From VAXT01 sp963794605 (GTDB taxonomy: Bacteria > Actinomycetota > Thermoleophilia > Gaiellales > Gaiellaceae), in the NCBI GenBank assembly GCA_963794605.1, contig CAWCEN010000002.1:620001-684000 (forward strand): 64,000 bases of DNA, in the 5' to 3' direction. Position 1 is the first letter of the stretch. The number at the start of each line of letters is the position of its first letter. Shown here one piece after another: positions 32,859 to 41,392 of the stretch. The notes under the pieces were generated by a model. That model was not told the DNA's origin. It did not search any database and saw nothing but the letters and a program-made list of their open reading frames with translations. Position numbers and translations under genes: made by a program.

Positions 32859-34691
32859 ATGAAGAAAGCTGCACTAGGCCTGCTTCCGCTGGCGGCTCTT
32901 GCCGCGTTCGCGGTCGCGGGGTCAGCTCTGTTGCCGCAGAGCGCGAGCAGCAACTCGCCGATCGGCAACAAGATCCTCGCGCACAAGCTCGCCGTTGAGC
33001 TCGGCAAAGAGCAGTCGCGGGGCAAGGAGATGCCTGTTTCGTCAGGCATCATGTACACGCTCTACGACGCGGCGGGCGTCCTACAGCGCCGGGCAACCCA
33101 GAACCCGAGCGCGATGCGCGCACTCAGCGGCGGCAACCACGGGATCTCGAATCCGAAGACCGAAGGTTGCCAGAACGTGTTCCACGGCCATGGGATGAAA
33201 AACACCCGTGTGAACCAGGACTGTTCGTTGCGGCGGCAAGCCGAGGAGACGATTCTGCTCAACCCGACCAACGAGAAGAACATCATCGCCGGCCAGAACG
33301 ACTCCAGGATCGGCTTCAACCATTGCGGCTACGACTGGAGCTTCGACGGCGGCAAGCGGTGGGGCGACCAGGTTCCGCCGTTCTGGCAGTTCGTGCTCCT
33401 CGACGGGCATACCGCGGACGCATGCAGTGATCCCACGGTGGCCTGGGATTCGCAGGGCAACGCCTACGCGGGCGGGGTCTTCTTCGATATCAACAGCGGC
33501 GCCAACGCCGTGCTCGTGATGAAGTCGAATGCGCCGAACGGCGGGAGCTTCTACCACTCGCCGGTGCCAGGCCCCTTCCAGGAGTACAGCGACACTCCGG
33601 TTGGCGTCGTCGCCAACGACGACGGCACCGCGTTTGCCAACGACAAGGAGTTGATGACCGCTGACTCGAATCCGTCCAGCCCGAAGCGCGACAACGTCTA
33701 CATGACGTGGACGCGGTTCAACGCGGCAGGACACAGCCCGATCTACTTCAGCCAGTCGACGAATGGCGGTGCGACCTGGTCCGCGCCGATCGAGATCAGC
33801 GGCTCGAACCCTGCCATCTGCACGGTCCCGGCCGTGGGTCCCTGCAACGACGACCAGGGCTCGAACCCGGTCGTCGGGCCGGACGGCACGATCTACGTCT
33901 CGTTTGCCAATGGCAACGTGCCGGGTGCCGGCATCGAGCAGGTGCTGAACGTGAAATGCCCGGCCAGCGCGAACTGCAGCAACCAGGCGAGCTGGACGGC
34001 TCCCACGAAGGTCGGCGACATGATCTCGACCCATCCGGTGGGGCCGCCGAGCCAGAACGGCTGCCCGAACAGGCAGTGCCTACCGCCGAACGGCTACCGC
34101 GCTCCCGACGAGACGACCGTGACGAACTCGGTCGACGAGGACGGGAACGTGTACGTGACGTGGGCGGATCACCGCAACAACACGAACCCGAACTGTGAGC
34201 TCGGCGCCGCCGGCGGCGGCTCGGGGCCGTGCGACCACGACATCTTCTACGCGTTCTCGGCCGACGGTGGGTCGACGTGGAGCGACACGAGGGACATCAC
34301 GCCGCGCTCGAGCTTCGGCGAGACGGCACAGTGGCAATCGTGGAGCGAGGTGACGAACGACGGATCGCGGCTCTGGGTCGCGTTCTACGATCGTCAGTAC
34401 GGCGACTGCGAGACCACGGGCTGCAACGACATCACCGCAGCCCAGATCAGGAACCCGACGTCGAACAACCCGAGCTTCAGCTACAAGCGGGTGACGACGA
34501 GCTCGATGCCGAACCTGACGCCGGCGAACAACCCGGTACAGGCAGGCTTCCTGGGCGACTACATGTGGGTCGACACCGACAGCCATGGTGACGCTCACAT
34601 CGTCTGGGCGGACACGCGCCCGATCAGAGGCGATGCTCCGGAGGAGGACGTCTACTACGCCGAAGTCCACCGAAGCGGCGGAGGTCACTAG
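32859..34691 (+). CDS. Secreted Asp-box (BNR/sialidase-like) beta-propeller protein
   Basis: A 610-residue exported protein from ATG 32859, with a purine-rich GGGAGGGAGAGAAGG site just before it. The signal is AALGLLPLAALAAFAVAGSALL. Asp-box motifs S-x-D/N-x-G-x-x-W recur: WSFDGGKRWGDQ, STNGGATWSAPI and SADGGSTWSDTR. Matching VTWADHRNN and IVWADTRP strands support a beta-propeller of the sialidase/exo-alpha superfamily. Catalytic sialidase residues (the Arg triad) cannot be assigned, so a non-enzymatic or carbohydrate-binding role is equally likely. Many cysteines suggest disulfides. Confidence 0.82.
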   Translation: MKKAALGLLPLAALAAFAVAGSALLPQSASSNSPIGNKILAHKLAVELGKEQSRGKEMPVSSGIMYTLYDAAGVLQRRATQNPSAMRALSGGNHGISNPKTEGCQNVFHGHGMKNTRVNQDCSLRRQAEETILLNPTNEKNIIAGQNDSRIGFNHCGYDWSFDGGKRWGDQVPPFWQFVLLDGHTADACSDPTVAWDSQGNAYAGGVFFDINSGANAVLVMKSNAPNGGSFYHSPVPGPFQEYSDTPVGVVANDDGTAFANDKELMTADSNPSSPKRDNVYMTWTRFNAAGHSPIYFSQSTNGGATWSAPIEISGSNPAICTVPAVGPCNDDQGSNPVVGPDGTIYVSFANGNVPGAGIEQVLNVKCPASANCSNQASWTAPTKVGDMISTHPVGPPSQNGCPNRQCLPPNGYRAPDETTVTNSVDEDGNVYVTWADHRNNTNPNCELGAAGGGSGPCDHDIFYAFSADGGSTWSDTRDITPRSSFGETAQWQSWSEVTNDGSRLWVAFYDRQYGDCETTGCNDITAAQIRNPTSNNPSFSYKRVTTSSMPNLTPANNPVQAGFLGDYMWVDTDSHGDAHIVWADTRPIRGDAPEEDVYYAEVHRSGGGH

Positions 34692-34710
34692 ACAGGCGTG
34701 AGGACGAGGA

Positions 34711-34742
34711 AAAGAGGGTCGCCCCCCGAGGCGACCCTCTTT
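34711..34742. terminator. Strong intrinsic terminator
   Basis: A 13-bp perfect stem (AAAGAGGGTCGCC/GGCGACCCTCTTT) with a 6-nt loop lies between the Asp-box gene and the convergent lipA. It is the strongest terminator in the window and works for both strands. Confidence 0.88.
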
Positions 34743-34746
34743 CCGT

Positions 34747-35667
34747 CTAATACGCGACCGCGCCGCGACCGGTTTCAGCCGCGTGACGCTGCTCGTCCGC
34801 GCGATACGAGCTGCGGACCAGGGGACCGGAGAAGACCGAGCCGAAGCCGAGCGCCTCGCCCTGCTCGCGGAACCAGCGGAACTCGTCGGGGTGCACCCAG
34901 CGGTCGATCTGCGCGTGCTTCGCGGACGGCTGGAGGTACTGGCCGATCGTGACTACGTCGACGCCGCGTTCGCGGAGGTCGCTCATGGTCTCGACGACTT
35001 CGTCGTTCGTCTCGCCGAGCCCGACGATGATCCCCGACTTCGTCAGCACCTGATAGTCGGCGACCTCCTTCGCGCGTGCGAGGAGCCACAGCGCCCGGTC
35101 GTAGTCGACCTTGGCGCCGCGCATCTTGCGGTGCAGGCGGCGCACGGTCTCGATGTTGTGGTTGAAGACGTCCGGCCGCTCGGCGAGCACGATCTGGAGC
35201 GCCTGCTCCTCGTGGCCGAGGAAGTCGGGCGTCAGTACCTCGATCGTCGCCGCGGGCACCTTGGCCTTCAGCGCGCGGATCGTCGCCGCGTAGTGCCCTG
35301 CGCCCTTGTCGGGTAGGTCGTCGCGGTCGACCGATGTGACGACGACGTGCTCGAGGCTCATCTGCGCCGCGGTGTGCGCGAGGCGCAGCGGCTCGAGCGG
35401 GTCCGGCGGATGCTCGGGCTTGCCCGATTGGACGTAGCAGTACCGGCACGCACGGGTGCACGTCTCGCCGAGGATCTGGAAGGTGGCCGTCCCGCGGCCC
35501 CAGCACTCCGCGATGTTCGGGCAGCGGGCCTCCTCGCAGATCGTGAGCAGGTTTTGGCCGTGGATCAGCTTCTTGACGTCGAAGTAGCGCGAATCGGCGC
35601 TCGGCGCGCGCACCTTCATCCATTCGGGGCGGCGGGGCTTTTCCGCGACGGGCAGTGACTTCTGCAC
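34747..35667 (-). CDS. lipA: Lipoyl synthase
   Basis: A 306-residue radical-SAM enzyme that inserts two sulfur atoms into protein-bound octanoyl groups. It has both [4Fe-4S] motifs, CEEARCPNIAEC (auxiliary cluster) and CTRACRYC (SAM cluster), and the conserved HNIETVRRLHRKMRG and VKSGIMVG-like TKSGIIVGLGE. The C-terminal RSSYRADE gives the conserved RSSY auxiliary ligand. The start is GTG 35667. It lies 16 bp from the divergent cupin gene. LipB and the lipoyl-dependent E2 are nearby, which fits a lipoate-synthesis block. Confidence 0.96.
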   Translation of the reverse strand: MQKSLPVAEKPRRPEWMKVRAPSADSRYFDVKKLIHGQNLLTICEEARCPNIAECWGRGTATFQILGETCTRACRYCYVQSGKPEHPPDPLEPLRLAHTAAQMSLEHVVVTSVDRDDLPDKGAGHYAATIRALKAKVPAATIEVLTPDFLGHEEQALQIVLAERPDVFNHNIETVRRLHRKMRGAKVDYDRALWLLARAKEVADYQVLTKSGIIVGLGETNDEVVETMSDLRERGVDVVTIGQYLQPSAKHAQIDRWVHPDEFRWFREQGEALGFGSVFSGPLVRSSYRADEQRHAAETGRGAVAY

Positions 35668-35683
35668 GTCTGTCAGTCTATGG

Positions 35684-36226
35684 ATGGTGGCACACGAGGC
35701 GCCGCTCGAGAGCACGAAGTTCGGCCTTCGCCCCGGAGGCGAGGGCTGGTTCGTCATGAACGCGAGGGACAGCCGCTGGCGCGACACCGAGACGCTCGGG
35801 GCGTTCTGCAACTTCGAGGGCAAGCGTCGCTTTCCAGGCCTTGGGATCAACCTCAACGTCCTGCCTCCCGGCGAGCCGATGGGCCTCTACCACAGTGAGA
35901 ACGCGCAAGAGGACTTCCTCGTCCTGGCCGGCGAGTGCCTCCTCATCGTGGAGGGCGAGGAGCGAGAGCTGAAGACGTGGGACTTCTTCCACTGCCCGCC
36001 GGGGACGGAGCACATCATCGTCGGCGCGGGCGATGAGCCCGCGGTCGTGTTGGCCGTCGGTGCGAGAGGTCGTAGGAGGAAGGGGCTCGTCTATCCGGTC
36101 TCGAAGGTCGCCCTGAAACACAGCGCGGGGGTCGAGAAGGAGACGACAGACCCCTCCGAGGCGTACGGCAGCTTCGCCGACTGGAAGCGCTCTCAGTACC
36201 AGGAAGGCTGGCTGCGCGACCGCTAG
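35684..36226 (+). CDS. Cupin-domain protein
   Basis: A 180-residue single-cupin protein. The barrel runs from about 50 to 130 with GLYHSENAQEDFLVLAGECLLIVEGEER (metal-site His and Glu) and WDFFHCPPGTEHIIVGAGDEP (second His). The C-terminal tail GSFADWKRSQYQEGWLRDR is charged. It is not close to the cupin/TPR genes at 2.6-4.5 kb. Ligand unknown. Starts of this gene and lipA are 16 bp apart, so their promoters overlap and they may be regulated together. The stop shares CTAG with the convergent lipB stop. Confidence 0.8.
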   Translation: MVAHEAPLESTKFGLRPGGEGWFVMNARDSRWRDTETLGAFCNFEGKRRFPGLGINLNVLPPGEPMGLYHSENAQEDFLVLAGECLLIVEGEERELKTWDFFHCPPGTEHIIVGAGDEPAVVLAVGARGRRRKGLVYPVSKVALKHSAGVEKETTDPSEAYGSFADWKRSQYQEGWLRDR

Positions 36227-36996
36227 CGCGACGCGACCTGCTCGACGCCCTGCGCAGCTCCAGAGCGGCCTGCACCGGTCGGCTTCGCGGTCAGGTGCTC
36301 GTGGATCGGTTGCGGCCAGAGGCCGGCGCCTTCGTCGACCGGTAGCTCCTCGAAGCTGAGGTCGAAGACCTCCTCGAACGCGGTTACGGCGGGCCCGCGG
36401 ACCTCGTCGACCGTGACCGGTCGGCCGAGCTCCGCCGCGATCGTCGTGAACGACGCGTCCGCTAGACCGCAGGCCGTGATCCACTGGGTGAACGGTGCCG
36501 TGTCGAGGTCGACGTTCAACGCATAGCCGTGCGTGGTCACCCACTTCGTGATGTGGACCCCGATCGACGCCACCTTTCTCGGTACCGGCTGCGTCTCGAC
36601 CCAGATCCCGGTCAGCCCCTCGATGCGCGTCGCCTCGACCCCCACGGCCGCGAGCGTGCGGATCAACGCCTCCTCGAGGTCGCGGCAGTAGCGCTTGACG
36701 TCCTGTCCGTGCCGCGTGAGGTCGAAGATCGGATAGCAGATGAGCTGGCCGGGGCCGTGGTAGGTCGACTTGCCCCCACGGTCGGTCTCGACGATCTCGA
36801 CCTCGGCGCCCTCCGGAACGTGCAGCTCGCTCTCCTCGGTCCGTCGCCCGAGCGTAATCACGGGCGGATGCTCGAGCAGCAGCACCGTGTCGGGGATCGC
36901 GCCCTGCGACACCGCGGCAGCCAGCGAGCGCTGCAGCTCCCACGCCTCGCGGTAGGGAACGCGATCGAGGTTCAGCAGGTAGGCGCCTCTGGTCAC
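36223..36996 (-). CDS. lipB: Octanoyltransferase
   Basis: A 257-residue enzyme that moves octanoyl groups from acyl carrier protein to lipoyl domains, the first step of lipoate synthesis. Motifs are PPVITLGRRTEESEL, RGGKSTYHGPGQLICYPI, GLTGIWVETQPVPRKVASIGVHI (catalytic Lys) and ITACGLADASFTT (catalytic Cys). The C-terminus is about 40 residues longer than the common 215-220 residue core. The product feeds LipA and then the E2 at 37.9-39.3 kb. The stop shares a palindromic CTAG with the convergent cupin gene. Confidence 0.95.
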   Translation of the reverse strand: MTRGAYLLNLDRVPYREAWELQRSLAAAVSQGAIPDTVLLLEHPPVITLGRRTEESELHVPEGAEVEIVETDRGGKSTYHGPGQLICYPIFDLTRHGQDVKRYCRDLEEALIRTLAAVGVEATRIEGLTGIWVETQPVPRKVASIGVHITKWVTTHGYALNVDLDTAPFTQWITACGLADASFTTIAAELGRPVTVDEVRGPAVTAFEEVFDLSFEELPVDEGAGLWPQPIHEHLTAKPTGAGRSGAAQGVEQVASR

Positions 36997-37005
36997 GCCC
37001 TGAGC

Positions 37006-37221
37006 CTAGTCGGTGTCGATCAGCTCACGCGCGCGCTCGAGATCCTCCGGGTTGACGAGAATCTCACGTGGGCCGAAGGCAGAAGCCGACGCGTCGGCCA
37101 TTCCAGCCGCAAGGTCCGTCCTCCGCTGAACCGACTCGATCCCCTCCGTCTGCAGGAGGGCGATGATCGTCTCGGCGGCGAACTCGTCCGCGACGATCGT
37201 CAGGCGGACGGGCTCAGGCAC
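37006..37221 (-). CDS. DUF2007-type small protein, copy a
   Basis: A 71-residue protein from GTG 37221. The pattern VRLTIVADEFAAETIIALLQTEGIESVQRR followed by REILVNPEDLERARELID is the DUF2007 fold, often labelled putative signal-transducing protein without experimental support. It overlaps the YciI gene by 8 bp. A paralogue with the same length is at 37668-37883, on the other side of YciI and the palindromic element. Confidence 0.75.
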   Translation of the reverse strand: MPEPVRLTIVADEFAAETIIALLQTEGIESVQRRTDLAAGMADASASAFGPREILVNPEDLERARELIDTD

Positions 37222-37507
37222 GGCCGTCCAGCACGATCGTCCAGCGCTCGATGCGCACGGGACGGAGCATGCCATTGATCCACCACGGGTCGGTTGCGAA
37301 CAGGTCGCGCACCGACGACTCGGAGTCCGCTGCGATGATGTGCATCGTCTCGCGGTCGCCCTCGAGTGGCCCGCCGAGGATGATCGATCCCTTGTCGACG
37401 AGGTCGTCCATGAACCGTGCATGGTCGTCCCAGCCGTCCTGCTCCCGCATGTCGCGGCTCCAGTCCCAGGGCCCGCCGCGCTCGAGCCGCAGGACGAAGT
37501 AGTCCAC
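37214..37507 (-). CDS. YciI-like protein
   Basis: A 97-residue YciI/YCII-fold protein starting VDYFVLRLERGGPWDWSR. The family His-Asp pair is suggested by WDDHARFMDDLVDKGSIILGGPL, and the C-terminal half has MHIIAADSESSVRDLFATDPW. Members have a ferredoxin-like fold and mostly unknown roles. The start is GTG 37507, directly after a palindromic element whose end supplies the weak ribosome site GGACGGGC. Longer starts read into that element and are rejected. Confidence 0.8.
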   Translation of the reverse strand: MDYFVLRLERGGPWDWSRDMREQDGWDDHARFMDDLVDKGSIILGGPLEGDRETMHIIAADSESSVRDLFATDPWWINGMLRPVRIERWTIVLDGRA

Positions 37508-37670
37508 TAGTGGCCCGTCCAGTAATGCCGCCGAGCTCCTGGGTCGCGAGCACCAAGCCAGAGGCCGCATTCCGACGAGCCAAGGTCCACCAACCTTGGT
37601 GAGGAGGAGGGTGGGCTCTGGTGCAGCGTGATCGCGGGCCAGGGGCCGGCATGTATTGCTGGATGGGTCA
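37508..37670 (-). repeat. MITE-like palindromic element, copy 2
   Basis: An about 163-bp relative of the element at 15046-15214, in the same orientation relative to its flanking genes. The ends are inverted repeats (TAGTGGCCCGTCCAGTAATGC against the right edge GTATTGCTGGATGGGTCAC). An internal stem (CCAGAGGCC against GGGCTCTGG) and a CCAAGG/CCTTGG hairpin are kept. It lies exactly between the stop of DUF2007 copy b and the start of YciI. It provides the TGA stop. Confidence 0.85.
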
Positions 37671-37883
37671 CTCCTCCTCGCCGACGATCGCCTTGGCCGT
37701 GTCGAGGTCCTCGGGCTTGACGAGAATCTCGCGCGAACCGCTCATGGCGCCGCTGCCGCCGATGCTCCCCGCGCCGGTGTTCGTCGGGCGCTGCATCGAC
37801 TCGATGTTCTCGAACTTGAGGAGCGACTGGACCTGGTCGGCCTCGATTTCGTTCATGACGACTGTCAGCCGGACGAGCTCCAT
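37668..37883 (-). CDS. DUF2007-type small protein, copy b
   Basis: A 71-residue protein from ATG 37883. The sequence VRLTVVMNEIEADQVQSLLKFENIESMQRP, then a Gly/Ser-rich loop and REILVKPEDLDTAKAIVGEEE, mirrors copy a and confirms an internal duplication. The start overlaps the stop of the E2 gene by one base (TGATG), so it is translated as part of the 2-oxoacid dehydrogenase operon. The final codons GAG TGA come from the edge of the palindromic element. Confidence 0.78.
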   Translation of the reverse strand: MELVRLTVVMNEIEADQVQSLLKFENIESMQRPTNTGAGSIGGSGAMSGSREILVKPEDLDTAKAIVGEEE

Positions 37884-39322
37884 CAGTAGGCGACTTCGTC
37901 CCAGCTCTCGAGCGCGTCCTTCAGGTCCTTCAGGAAGCGGCCGGCGAGCGCGCCGTCGACGAGCCTGTGGTCGTACGTGAGGGTCAGGTTCATGATCGGC
38001 CGAATCGCGATCACGTCCTTGCCGAACGAGTCCTGGACGACCCAGGGGCGCTTGACGAGCGCGTAGGTGCCGAGGATCCCGGCCTGCGGCTGGCTGATCA
38101 CGGGTGTGCCGTGGAACGTCCCGTAGCCGCCGGGGTTCGTGATCGTGAACGTGCCGCCCTGGACCTCGTCGGGGGTCAGCTTCTTGTTCCGGGCGCGCTC
38201 GGCGATGTCGGTCACGGCCTGGGCCATCCCGAGCAGGTTGAGGCCCTCGGCGTGCTTGACGACCGGGACGATCAGGCCCTTGCCCTCGGCGAGCTCGACC
38301 GCGAACCCGAGGTTGACCCACGGTCGCGTGACGATCTGCTCGCCGCGGATCTCGCCGTTGATCCAGGGGTACTTCTTCAGCGTCTCGACGACCGCGCGCG
38401 CGACGAAGATCAGGTACGTCGGGTTGACGCCGTAGGTCTTCTGGTACTCGGGCTTGAGCTTGTTGCGGATGTCGACGACGCGGGACATGTCGACCTCGAT
38501 CGCGCTCGTCACGTGGGCGGCCGTGTCGAGCGATCGGCGCATGTGCTCGGCGATCCCGCGCCGCATCGCGTTCATCGGCTCGAGCTGCTCGCCTGCCGTC
38601 GCAGCCACGGGCTCTGGAGCCGGAGGCGGCGGAGGCTTCGGCGGCGCTTCGGCCGCCGGTGCGGGTGCCGCCTCCGGGGCAGGGGCAGGCGCGGGAGCCG
38701 GAGTCGGCTCCGGAGCGGCAGCGGGCGCCTCCTCCTGCGGAGGCGCAGCTGGTGGGCCCGACTCGACGAAGTTGAGAATGTCCTTCTTCGTCACGCGACC
38801 ACCGCGACCCGTGCCGGGGACGCTCGAGACGTCCACGCCATGCTCGGAGGCGATGCGGGCGACGACAGGCGAGACGAAGCTCTTCCCGTTCTGCTGGGCG
38901 TCGGCCGGTGCCGCTGCGGCAGCGGGCGCAGGCTCAGGGGCGGGCGTAGGCTCCGGCGCGACGGCCGGCGCGGGCTCGGGGGCCGGTGACTCGGCCGGCT
39001 GTGCGACCGCCTCGGGCGCGGGCGCCTCGGTTGGAGCCTCTGGCTCGGCAGGAGCCTCGGGCGGAGCGCCCGCCTCGCCGCCGATCACCGCGAGTTTCGT
39101 ACCGACGTCCACGGTTTCGCCTTCCTGGACGAGGATCTGGGTGACGACGCCGCTCGCGGGGCTGGGAACCTCGGTGTCGACCTTGTCGGTCGAGATCTCG
39201 AGCAGCGACTCGTCGGCCTCGATCTGCTCGCCGACCTGCTTGAGCCACTTCGTGATCGTCCCCTCCGAGACGGAGACACCCATCTGCGGCATGACGACGT
39301 CCACGGCCTCGGTCGTCGCCAT
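37883..39322 (-). CDS. Dihydrolipoamide acyltransferase (E2) of a 2-oxoacid dehydrogenase complex
   Basis: A 479-residue E2. The lipoyl domain (1-80) has the lipoylated Lys in EISTDKVDTEVPSPASG. A long Ala/Pro/Glu linker follows. The peripheral-subunit-binding domain (about 150-190) reads VSPVVARIASEHGVDVSSVPG, and a second Ala/Pro linker follows it. The catalytic acyltransferase domain (about 250-479) ends with the active-site LTYDHRLVDGALAGRFL. It forms the complex core with the E1 subunits encoded upstream. Whether the substrate is pyruvate, 2-oxoglutarate or a branched-chain oxoacid cannot be told by eye. No E3 gene is in the window. Overlaps the E1 beta stop by TAATG. Confidence 0.93.
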   Translation of the reverse strand: MATTEAVDVVMPQMGVSVSEGTITKWLKQVGEQIEADESLLEISTDKVDTEVPSPASGVVTQILVQEGETVDVGTKLAVIGGEAGAPPEAPAEPEAPTEAPAPEAVAQPAESPAPEPAPAVAPEPTPAPEPAPAAAAAPADAQQNGKSFVSPVVARIASEHGVDVSSVPGTGRGGRVTKKDILNFVESGPPAAPPQEEAPAAAPEPTPAPAPAPAPEAAPAPAAEAPPKPPPPPAPEPVAATAGEQLEPMNAMRRGIAEHMRRSLDTAAHVTSAIEVDMSRVVDIRNKLKPEYQKTYGVNPTYLIFVARAVVETLKKYPWINGEIRGEQIVTRPWVNLGFAVELAEGKGLIVPVVKHAEGLNLLGMAQAVTDIAERARNKKLTPDEVQGGTFTITNPGGYGTFHGTPVISQPQAGILGTYALVKRPWVVQDSFGKDVIAIRPIMNLTLTYDHRLVDGALAGRFLKDLKDALESWDEVAY

Positions 39323-40296
39323 TAGTACTCCGCCAGCTCCTTCAGGCCCTTGACGACGTCGTCGACCTGCGGGATGAACGCCTTCTCGAGCGGCGGCGAG
39401 AACGGCACCGGCGCGTCGGGTGCGGCGATCCGCATGATCGGCGCGTCGAGGTGCTCGAACGCCTCCTCGGCGATCGTGGCCGCGATCTCGCCGCCGAAGC
39501 CGCCCGTGCGTGTGTCCTCGTGCAGCACGAGCACCTTCGAGGTCTTCTCGGCACTCTCGAGCACGGCTTTCCGGTCCCAGGGGATCAGCGTCCGCAGGTC
39601 GAGGATCTCGACCGAGACGCCGTCGCTCTCCAGCTCCTTCGCCGCGTCGCCGGCCGTGTGCACCATCGCCCCCCAGGTGACGACCGTGACGTCGTCGCCC
39701 TCACGGTGCACGCGCGCCTTGCCGAACGGAACCGTGTAGCGATCCTCGGGCACGTCGGCCTTGATCCGCCGGTACAGGTGCTTGTGCTCGAAGTAGAGGA
39801 CCGGGTTCGGGTCCTCGATCGCGGTGATCAGGAGCCCCTTCGCGTCCTCCGGAGTGGCCGGGCAGACGACCTTGAGGCCTGCGATGTGCGCGAACGAGCT
39901 CTCCGGGTTCTGGGAGTGGAACGGACCGCCTGAGAAGCCTCCGCCGGACGGAAGGCGCACGACGATCGGCACGGGCGTCCCGGCGCGGTAGCGCTGCTTG
40001 GCCGCGACCGTGACGAGCTGGTCCCACGCGCACGAGATGAAGTCCGCGAACTGCATCTCGGCGACGGGGCGCATGCCCATGATCGCGGCGCCCGTGCAGC
40101 TGCCCACGATCGCCGTCTCGGAGAGCGGCGCGTCGATCACGCGCCAGGCGCCGAACTCCTCCTGGAAGCCGAGCGTGACCTTGAAGGCGCCGCCGTAGAC
40201 GCCGACGTCCTCGCCGATCACGAACACACGCTTGTCGCGGCGCATCTCCACGCGGAGACCGTCCGAGATCGCCTGGAGATAGGTCATCTCAGCCAT
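39322..40296 (-). CDS. 2-oxoacid dehydrogenase E1 component, beta subunit
   Basis: A 324-residue E1 beta subunit. Conserved stretches include VFVIGEDVGVYGGAFKVTLG, RVIDAPLSETAIVGSCTGAA, MQFADFISCAWDQLV and the transketolase C-terminal part LRTLIPWDRKAVLESAEKT. With the alpha subunit it binds thiamine diphosphate and decarboxylates the oxoacid. The 324-residue length and two-gene E1 are typical of pyruvate or branched-chain complexes. It sits 7 bp after the alpha gene and overlaps the E2 start by one base. Confidence 0.94.
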   Translation of the reverse strand: MAEMTYLQAISDGLRVEMRRDKRVFVIGEDVGVYGGAFKVTLGFQEEFGAWRVIDAPLSETAIVGSCTGAAIMGMRPVAEMQFADFISCAWDQLVTVAAKQRYRAGTPVPIVVRLPSGGGFSGGPFHSQNPESSFAHIAGLKVVCPATPEDAKGLLITAIEDPNPVLYFEHKHLYRRIKADVPEDRYTVPFGKARVHREGDDVTVVTWGAMVHTAGDAAKELESDGVSVEILDLRTLIPWDRKAVLESAEKTSKVLVLHEDTRTGGFGGEIAATIAEEAFEHLDAPIMRIAAPDAPVPFSPPLEKAFIPQVDDVVKGLKELAEY

Positions 40297-40303
40297 CAGG
40301 AGC

Positions 40304-41350
40304 TCACTTGTGGTGAGGCGTGTCGAGGTCTTCGGGCGTCGCGAACACGCCCTCGGTCAGCGTCGACGGATCGGGCAGCGGCGACTCGTCGGCGCGATTG
40401 ATCGCGTCCGAGAGCAGCTTCTTGACGCTCGCGCCGATCTCGTCCTCCTCGTCGTCGGTGAGCGCCGCGTTCTCGCGCAACCAGCTGCGGAAGCGCTCGA
40501 TCGGGTCGCGCTTCGCCCACTCCTCGAACATCTCCTTCGGGACGTAGAACGCGTCGTCGTGCACCGCGTGACCCTCCATGCGGAGCGTCATCGACTCGAT
40601 CAGCGTCGGCCCGCCACCCTCGCGCGCCTTCTCGACCGCGCGCTTGGCCTCGCGGTAGACGGCGAGCACGTCGGTGCCGTCGACGACGACTCCTTCGAAG
40701 CCGTACGCCTGCGCGCGGTCGGCGAGCGTCTCGCACGCGTACTCGAGGTGCGTCGGCGTCGAGTAAGCCCACTGGTTGTTGTCGCAGATGAACACGACCG
40801 GAAGCCGGCGCACGCCCGCGAGGTTCATCCCCTCATGGGTGTCTCCGCGGGCCGAGGCGCCCTCGCCGAACCAGGCGAGCGCGACACGCTTCTCCTCGCG
40901 GATGCGGAAGGCGAGCGCGCAGCCGACGGCGACCGGGAGCATCGCGGGCAGGTGGCTGACCATCGCCAAGAGGCCGAGCTTCGAGTCGGCCATGTGCACG
41001 TTGCCGTCGCGACCTCGCGTCGGGCCGTCCTCGCGGCCCATGTACTGCGCGAAGATCCTCCAGGGCTCGACGCCGCGCGTCACGTGGACGCCCATGTCCC
41101 TGTGCAGCGGCGTGCCGACGTCCTCCTGGCCCATGGCGGTCGCGACGCCGACCGACGAGGCCTCGTTTCCGCGCCCGGTGTAGAAGGAGCCGGGAATCTT
41201 GCCCTGCTTGTAGAGGATGTGCCCGCGCTCCTCGATCCCGCGCGTGATCAGCATGCTGCGGTACATGCCGAGCAGGTCCTCGCGATCGAGGCCCGCCTCG
41301 CGGATCTCGTGCAGGGAGCTGACGGGCTCTGCTTCGCGGGCGATCGCCAC
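40304..41350 (-). CDS. 2-oxoacid dehydrogenase E1 component, alpha subunit
   Basis: A 348-residue E1 alpha subunit. The thiamine-diphosphate motif is ALAWFGEGASARGDTHEGMNLAGVRRLPVVFICDNN (GDG variant GEG, ending NN). Other signatures are FYTGRGNEASSVGVATAM and LIESMTLRMEGHAVHDD, where the phosphorylation-loop region lies in family members. It is the first gene of the operon, starting at GTG 41350. The upstream 40 bp separate it from a small membrane gene on the same strand, so the operon could begin further upstream. Confidence 0.94.
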   Translation of the reverse strand: MAIAREAEPVSSLHEIREAGLDREDLLGMYRSMLITRGIEERGHILYKQGKIPGSFYTGRGNEASSVGVATAMGQEDVGTPLHRDMGVHVTRGVEPWRIFAQYMGREDGPTRGRDGNVHMADSKLGLLAMVSHLPAMLPVAVGCALAFRIREEKRVALAWFGEGASARGDTHEGMNLAGVRRLPVVFICDNNQWAYSTPTHLEYACETLADRAQAYGFEGVVVDGTDVLAVYREAKRAVEKAREGGGPTLIESMTLRMEGHAVHDDAFYVPKEMFEEWAKRDPIERFRSWLRENAALTDDEEDEIGASVKKLLSDAINRADESPLPDPSTLTEGVFATPEDLDTPHHK

Positions 41351-41392
41351 GGACGAAACTCTAACGACTGGGGTCTACGGCGAGGACGACCT

